DNA from: Halichoerus grypus
Taxonomy: Eukaryota; Chordata; Mammalia; Carnivora; Phocidae
NCBI RefSeq assembly: GCF_964656455.1
Contig: NW_027555025.1
Location: forward strand, 1 to 64,000
DNA: 64,000 nucleotides
Reading direction: 5' to 3'
Under the pieces are notes generated by a model. It was not told the DNA's origin. It searched no databases and saw only the letters and a list, made by a program, of their open reading frames with translations. Below are positions 58,779 to 64,000 of the stretch, one piece after another. Positions within the stretch are counted from its first letter, which is position 1. Each line of letters begins with the position of its first letter. A program made the position numbers and the translations under genes.

Positions 58779-60017
58779 AATCCCATAGTTTTCATGAGGA
58801 AAATCGGCTGCTCTCAAGAATCCCTGGCTAGCTCTCAAACAGAGGTGGTCACTTTGAGCACATTAAATACTCACGCTGTTTCCTGCTCATTTGCAGTGGA
58901 ATACACTCAGGGCTTTCTTTTTCTCTAAGACCTTGGACAGAAACATGGTTTCACAATGCATCTAGGGTTAAAAGGACAGTTTTCTTCTAAAATGTCTACT
59001 TCTCTGAAACTCATACGCTTTGTTCCAAATCTGTGGTCTGAATTCTTGGATTCATTATTCACATGGTTCCTTTTTGAATCGTGAACCTTAGTACAGTTGT
59101 ACAGGCTCTGTGCTAGGCTCTGTGGGGGACCAGCAGTGAGAAAGACAGACAAACCCCACTTGCTCACCTTCAAGAAGAACCGTATATATAAAACTAACCA
59201 ATGAAGACACTAAGTCTAGATGTTATGACTGTCTTATCCAGGGCAATAAGATAAGAAGAGGACCTCTATGAGTTCAATTCTATAGTGTCTTGTGTGTACG
59301 TCTTAAGAGGTCTTTGGAACAGAAAGATCTTTGAACCTATGCTTCTCTATTTTAGTTTTTTGGGGAACCGGTATGGATGGTGTTTATTTTGGGAAATAGA
59401 GTAAATATTCCCAAGTTTGGAAGAGTCAGCCTATCAGAAGATGCAAACCCAACATTCCATTTCTAAAACAGGACACCTCAATCATCAGACCTCTTTCTCT
59501 GGGGAATGGCCAGCCAGCGTCTTCAGCAATTATACCAGTCAGAGGAGAAATTTCCGTGACTTCCATAGGCCATAAAAATCTGATACCGTCAGCAAACTGG
59601 AAGGCATTTCCAGTGAAGGTGGCTTCATATACAAAAGCAGCAGAACTGAGTACCACAAGCTCATGGCAAACCGCCAGGCCTGTTCCAGGACCCAGCCCTG
59701 CTCAGTGATGCTTATTCATCTGGGAGACTAATCCTAAATCTCAACTCCAAGCTGTGGGGCAAATAAGGCACCCAGGGGAGACTTTCTGTGCACCTGAGCA
59801 CTCAGAGACACGCTCCACTTGCAAACACATGAAAGAACCTGAAAAAGTAATCTTTTTTTAAGTCTTTAAAACATGAGAGAGCTGACCAAGACAGGGAGGA
59901 ATTGCTAAGCCAATATGACAGAGAAACTGCTTACGTGGATAGGTACATCAACTTGGAAGAAAGGTTTGCCCTAAGGGTACTTGTCAAGCCCAGAAATTTT
60001 TAGATTTCCTACTGACA

Positions 60018-60218
60018 GCCTAAGGGGGCAAAGAGGATAGAAATGACAGGTTTGGCAAGGTCTTTTTTTTACAGTAATGGAACTGTTCTAAAATAAGCTT
60101 ATTGTGATGGTTATATAATTCTTTATATATGCTAAAAATTCGTGGACTTGTACACTTAAAATGGATGAATTGTATGATATGTGAATTGTATCTCAATAAA
60201 GGTTGGGGGGGGAACTCA
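60018..60218 (+). mobile_element. Old L1 3'-UTR-like fragment (right arm)
   Basis: Mirror of 41190-41390, ending ATTGTATCTCAATAAAGGTT followed by a G tract. Confidence 0.55.
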
Positions 60219-60439
60219 GTGAAGTGAGATCACTTTCTATTTGAGGGCAAAGTTAGGGGGAAACTGTCTTCTAGAAGCTGGCTGGCCTCCCCCTTCCCCA
60301 CCCCAACTGATCTGCTCTGTTGCCAGGCACATGTTTACCTTAGAGACAGAGCACCCCCCCCCCCCAAGGGTTCTGAGCCTCAGTTGAGACCCATAGAACA
60401 CTGGCCCTTGGAGGCAGAGCTGTGGAGCCCTACACAGCC

Positions 60440-61948
60440 ATGGAGGGCCTGCTGCCTGCCATCAGATCCACTTTCCAGTTGGTCCTAGAGCCCCTGTGGG
60501 GTGCCCTGCTGGTGATTTCTGAAAGCTGGAGACATGTTTCAGTTCTCCATGAGTTTCCCTGGGACATGCTGGCATATATTGTAATACTGGTTTTGACAGC
60601 GAAGAAACGACACATTTGGAGAAGTGTGAAGGTGCTAGGCAAAAGGTGTTTGGCCCACGCTAAAGTCTGTGGAAAAGGTAGTGGGAATATGGGACCAATG
60701 ACACAAGCTGATGATGCCCTAGGGCTGCCCGGGGTGGAGGCCAGTCTTCCCACATTACAAACCTTATGCTTCTCAGCAGTAAGTACTAACCGCTGTAGGC
60801 TGTCACTTCAGAACACCATTGACTTTCTGAAAATGGCGCAGAAGACCCAGCCTCCTAAACTTTCCCAAGTGACTGGTGATAGACCCATCTTAAGAATGTC
60901 AGAGAAGAATGGAAAACAACTTTGGAAGAAAATAATGGACGATTTGAATGGAAACACTGACGTTCTAGAGAGTCCAGAACTGCTCGCCCAAGAAATCGCG
61001 AGATGGAAGCAGAGACTCCAGGAAACGGAGCAGGAGAAAGAAAGGCTAGAGCAGTCGAACGCAGGAATGCAGCGGGCTCTGAAAGAGAAAGTCAGCCAGT
61101 TAATACCACTGGGTGAAAACCTTCTGAAGGCCATCCCCTGGCCTTGTCTCCTTGGAGATCTCTTGGGTCACGTCAACTGGGAAGTCAAGCAAAAGAGGGA
61201 AGCAGAAAATGACAATCAGCCCATCCATCGGTCAGAGGGTGATCTGAAGGGTGTCACTGACGATGCTGACTCCAATGTGTCCCTTCAAAGTGCTGAAGAG
61301 AAAAATGAGGAACTAGCCAGACAACTGTGGGAAGAAAAGCGAATCAATGAAGAGCTTATGGGACAAATCACAGATCTTCGAGCCAAGGAAGCCTCTTTGC
61401 AGACGGAAAATTCACAGCTTCAAAGTGAGATTCAGCAGTTGAAACGGAAGCTTCAACTTCTGCCTCAATTATATCAAGAATACACCAGGGAACTTGAGAG
61501 AAAATCATTGGAGAAGGAAGCGCAGTGCTCAGACATTGAGAAGAGTCTTTCCTACACGTGTGGAAACATCGAGTCCGCAACTCAGATTCGCAACTTCTAC
61601 AAGAAGATGGCCGAAGACACCCGCAGAGAACTGGAGGAGAACACCTCGCACTGTCTAAAGGACATCCTCTTCTATGCGAATAAAGTCCAGGAGAGCTGGA
61701 TGGCAGCTGTGCTCACCGAGCGAAAAGTCAAGGAGCTAAGGAAAGAAAATGATCACATCAGGCAAATGTTGGCCAAAGCGGAGTTCAACTTCCCGCCTTT
61801 CCCAAGTGGCCGTTTTGCTCCTGCTCCCCCACAGGCAGCCCATGGAGGCCCAGAAGTGTCAGGGGACCCCCTGGATCCTCAGCACCCCCAGGAAGGAGAA
61901 GAGCCATGCCGCGAGGGCTCACGCATCCAGGGACACCCGCAGGTTTGA
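60440..61948 (+). CDS. cTAGE5/MIA2-family (TANGO1-like) coiled-coil retrogene, right copy
   Basis: Mirror copy of 39460-40968, also 502 codons and fully open. The ATG at 60440 has context GCCATGG. An in-frame TGA at 60374-60376 lies upstream, with only a GTG (60422) between them. My base-by-base comparison finds 14 nucleotide differences from the left copy: 11 change an amino acid and 3 are silent. Three replacements cluster in the membrane segment (E42D, I43M, L48V, left to right copy); others include Gly to Cys twice and Cys to Arg once. Domain order is the same: membrane segment, coiled coils, short Pro-rich tail. This arm carries a boundary SINE with intact target-site duplications, so it may be the parental arm. 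Family-level assignment is firm; the specific parent gene (MIA2/cTAGE5 against TANGO1) is my best judgement from motif similarity. Confidence 0.86.
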   Translation: MEGLLPAIRSTFQLVLEPLWGALLVISESWRHVSVLHEFPWDMLAYIVILVLTAKKRHIWRSVKVLGKRCLAHAKVCGKGSGNMGPMTQADDALGLPGVEASLPTLQTLCFSAVSTNRCRLSLQNTIDFLKMAQKTQPPKLSQVTGDRPILRMSEKNGKQLWKKIMDDLNGNTDVLESPELLAQEIARWKQRLQETEQEKERLEQSNAGMQRALKEKVSQLIPLGENLLKAIPWPCLLGDLLGHVNWEVKQKREAENDNQPIHRSEGDLKGVTDDADSNVSLQSAEEKNEELARQLWEEKRINEELMGQITDLRAKEASLQTENSQLQSEIQQLKRKLQLLPQLYQEYTRELERKSLEKEAQCSDIEKSLSYTCGNIESATQIRNFYKKMAEDTRRELEENTSHCLKDILFYANKVQESWMAAVLTERKVKELRKENDHIRQMLAKAEFNFPPFPSGRFAPAPPQAAHGGPEVSGDPLDPQHPQEGEEPCREGSRIQGHPQV

Positions 61949-62420
61949 CTGAGCTCACCGCAACCCGGTCCTGAACGCCCACAACCACGGCATAACATCT
62001 GCATGTGTTTTCTGTCTTTGAAGTAGTTTTCACTTATCTCTTTTTGGTTTAGATACTGCTATTTAATTGATATTACAATTACTTTTATTCAAGTAGATTT
62101 AGCATTATAGTTTTCAGATAGTATTTCTCCAGTAAAGTGTCATTTCCTATAATTCTTACCAATATATTGTTTTCACATCACCAGACCCTCTAGAATTAGA
62201 TAATATTAAGTATTGTATTTTGATTTAAATTAAAGATCCACAATTACTTTAACAACTATTGAAATTTGGCATGGATACAAACATTTAAAATAACATTTTT
62301 CTATGGCATGAGCATTTTTGTAGGCCATTTTGAAACTCACGAGCATGTATTAGAAGTCTGTACAACTAATTTAATATATATCTGAATAAATTTTGATTTA
62401 AAAAAATTGGAAAAAAAATC
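61949..62420 (+). other. Retained 3' UTR and retroposition tail of the right retrogene
   Basis: After the stop codon the arm continues about 450 bp as AT-rich sequence with AATAAA at 62385-62390. An A-rich stretch (about 62398-62417, interrupted by TTGG) begins roughly ten bases later. A polyadenylation signal followed by an A-run at the end of an intronless copy is the usual sign of an mRNA-derived insertion. I could not find clear target-site duplications, as expected for an old event. Confidence 0.55.
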
Positions 62421-63097
62421 CACTATTCCAACTTCATAATATTTTCATTAGACTAGCTTTAAATTCATAAATTAACTTATCGTAGTTTAAGGTTTACAAT
62501 TTTTTTCTCCTCTTGTTAACTTTTTTAAACGTTTTTCTTTTGTTTAAGATATTGTTTGCTCTTTAGACGTTTCTAAATTTTATGCAGTGAAAATGAAGGT
62601 TTTCCCTTGATGGCAAGCAAACACACACACACACCGCCCACCATGCCGATTCCAAGGCACCCTGAGTCGGTATGTCAGGAACCGAGGATAATAGAACAGT
62701 AAAGAAAGCTGCAAAATTGTAAAAAAATTTTAAAGAAAGAAAGAAAGAAACCATGCTCACACAATTTGTATAATATACCTAACTCATATACACACAAAAG
62801 GAGAGTTGCCCAGAAAGTGAGGAAAAAGCAGGGGGAGACTCCCAGATGCTAACAACAGGGGAAGCTCTTCCCAGCCCTGGGACTGCCTGGAGGGAGAAGG
62901 GGGGTGCAAGTGGGGGGCTGTCCTCAAGGAAGACAAAGATTTGCTGCAGGTACACATGACAGCCACCAGAGGGCATGTGAGCGCAGGCCAGGGGAGTGCA
63001 GGGCAATAACTTGGAGAAGGACCAGCACACTTGGGTCTATACAATCTAAAGTGTGGGTGTGTGTTACTGCATTAATTCATATCCGTTTATTTAGTAC

Positions 63098-63528
63098 AGG
63101 CAGATCTCAGAGATCGTGCAGATTTAGTTCCAGGCCACCATAATAATGCAAATGCCACCATAAAGCAAATAATTCAATAATTAATATTTTTCTGGAAGTC
63201 ATTTTTTTTCTGGTTTCCCAGTGCACACAAAAGTTATGTTTATTACACTACACTGTCATCTAGTAAGTGCACAATAGCATTATCTCTAAAAAAATAAAAA
63301 TTAAACCATGTTGAATTAAAAAATATTTTCTTGCTAATAAATGCTAACCGTCGTCTGAGCTTTTAGCACGTTGTAATCTTTTAGCTGATGGAAGGGTCTT
63401 GCTTCAGTATTTGCTGACTGATCAGGGTGGTGGTTGATAGAAAGCTGTGGCAATTTCTTAAAAGAAGACAACTACGAAGGTTGCCGCCTCAGCTGACCCT
63501 TCTTGTCACAAAAGACTTCGCTGTATCG
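63098..63528 (+). mobile_element. Tigger1-like DNA transposon fragment (right arm)
   Basis: Mirror of 37881-38320. Reads ACAGGCAGATCTCAGAGATC as the terminal repeat side and continues into transposon internal sequence with TCAGGGTGGTGGTTGATAGA. Joined directly to the L1 fragment near 63528. Confidence 0.75.
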
Positions 63529-63925
63529 GGCAGCGCTGTGGAGGGATGTGAAGAAATTGGAGCGCTGTTGGGTGGGAATGTGAAACAGCATAGCTGCTGT
63601 GGAAAACAGAGTGGAGGCTCCTCCAAAAATTAAAAAGAGAGATACCATATGATCCGGTAATCCCACTTCTGAATATGTATCGCCCAAAACTGAAATCAGG
63701 ATCTGAAAGGGGTACCTGCACTTCTAGTTTCATAGAGCACTATTCTTAGTAGCCCACGAGAGAAAGCCATCCAAATGTCCACCAACAGATGGATGGATGG
63801 GCTCAGAGAATATGGTATGAATGAGTAAAGAAAACGTAACATTATTCTGAAAAGAGAAGGAAATTCGGTCACACGCTACAATATGGATGAACCTTAAGGA
63901 TAGTATCCTATGTAAAATAAGCCAG

Positions 63926-63964
<39 letters not shown>

Positions 63965-64000
63965 AGATATTGTCTGATACCTCTTATATGAGATCTCTAA
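63529..64000 (+). mobile_element. L1 3' end fragment (right arm), running off the window
   Basis: GTTGGGTGGGAATGTGAAAC, GATACCATATGATCCGGTAA and TCCAAATGTCCACCAACAGA are the sense L1 3' order. (CA)n tract at 63931-63963. Confidence 0.8.

Larger units (their letters stand above)
56945..64000. repeat. Right arm of the large inverted repeat (runs off the window)
   Basis: Reverse-complement partner of 37408-44460. The inner edge lies at the 3' end of a CAN-SINE (56748-56944). Homology continues without a visible large gap to the last base of the window, so the arm may be longer than the ~7.05 kb seen. It carries the plus-strand copy of the cTAGE-family gene. The copies differ by scattered substitutions and one-base indels, for example in the C tract near 60354-60365, so this is not an identical assembly echo of the left arm. 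Confidence 0.97.

Noticed and set aside
37408..64000. Inverted repeat as an assembly duplication
   Set aside because: Arms differ by many scattered substitutions and small indels and have different SINEs at their boundaries. Long reads would still be the proper test.

Overview
This is mammalian nuclear DNA, almost certainly from a carnivoran. About two dozen copies of the tRNA-derived carnivore SINE (CAN-SINE, 5' end like GGGGCACCTGGGTGGCTCAG, tail AAATAAATAAAATCTT) are scattered on both strands. A carnivore-type L1 3' end lies near 30.8 kb, and older L1, L2, MIR, MaLR LTR, Tigger and hAT relics are common. I saw no copy of the young dog-specific SINE type, so an arctoid (bear, seal or mustelid group) fits better than a dog. 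That is inference from repeats only.

Layout. 1-8.9 kb: repeat-rich, with a broken sense-strand L1 ORF2 (about 5.86-8.75 kb) split by an unidentified ~0.8 kb block. 8.93-9.56 kb: a compact CpG island with three GTGAGG splice-donor sequences on the minus strand, possibly the 5' end of a leftward transcript. 9.6-37 kb: no recognisable protein gene; L1 pieces, MIR/L2, LTR relics and long single-copy stretches. No CAN-SINE was seen between about 25.45 and 42.6 kb.

37.4-64.0 kb holds the main structure. About 7.05 kb at 37408-44460 is repeated in inverted orientation at 56945-64000, separated by about 12.5 kb. Paired coordinates add up to about 101,408 along the whole length, so there are almost no net indels. 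The right arm runs off the window end. Each arm carries one intact, intronless 502-codon gene of the cTAGE5/MIA2-TANGO1 family (39460-40968 minus; 60440-61948 plus), an old retrocopy with a remnant 3' UTR, AATAAA signal and A-rich tail. The copies differ by 14 nucleotides in the CDS by hand count (11 replacement, 3 silent). A 420-bp sample of 3' flank differs at about 12 positions, so the coding part is more alike than its flank, as expected if the arms exchange sequence by gene conversion.

The ~12.5 kb spacer contains antisense L1 relics, nine CAN-SINEs counting the boundary ones, a Tigger-type DNA element with a SINE inside it, and a 25-bp minisatellite of about 30 copies (50661-51408) that is largely free of stop codons in all frames. 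SINEs sit exactly at both inner arm boundaries. The right one has clean target-site duplications and the left one has none, pointing to SINE-associated recombination as the origin of the inverted duplication.
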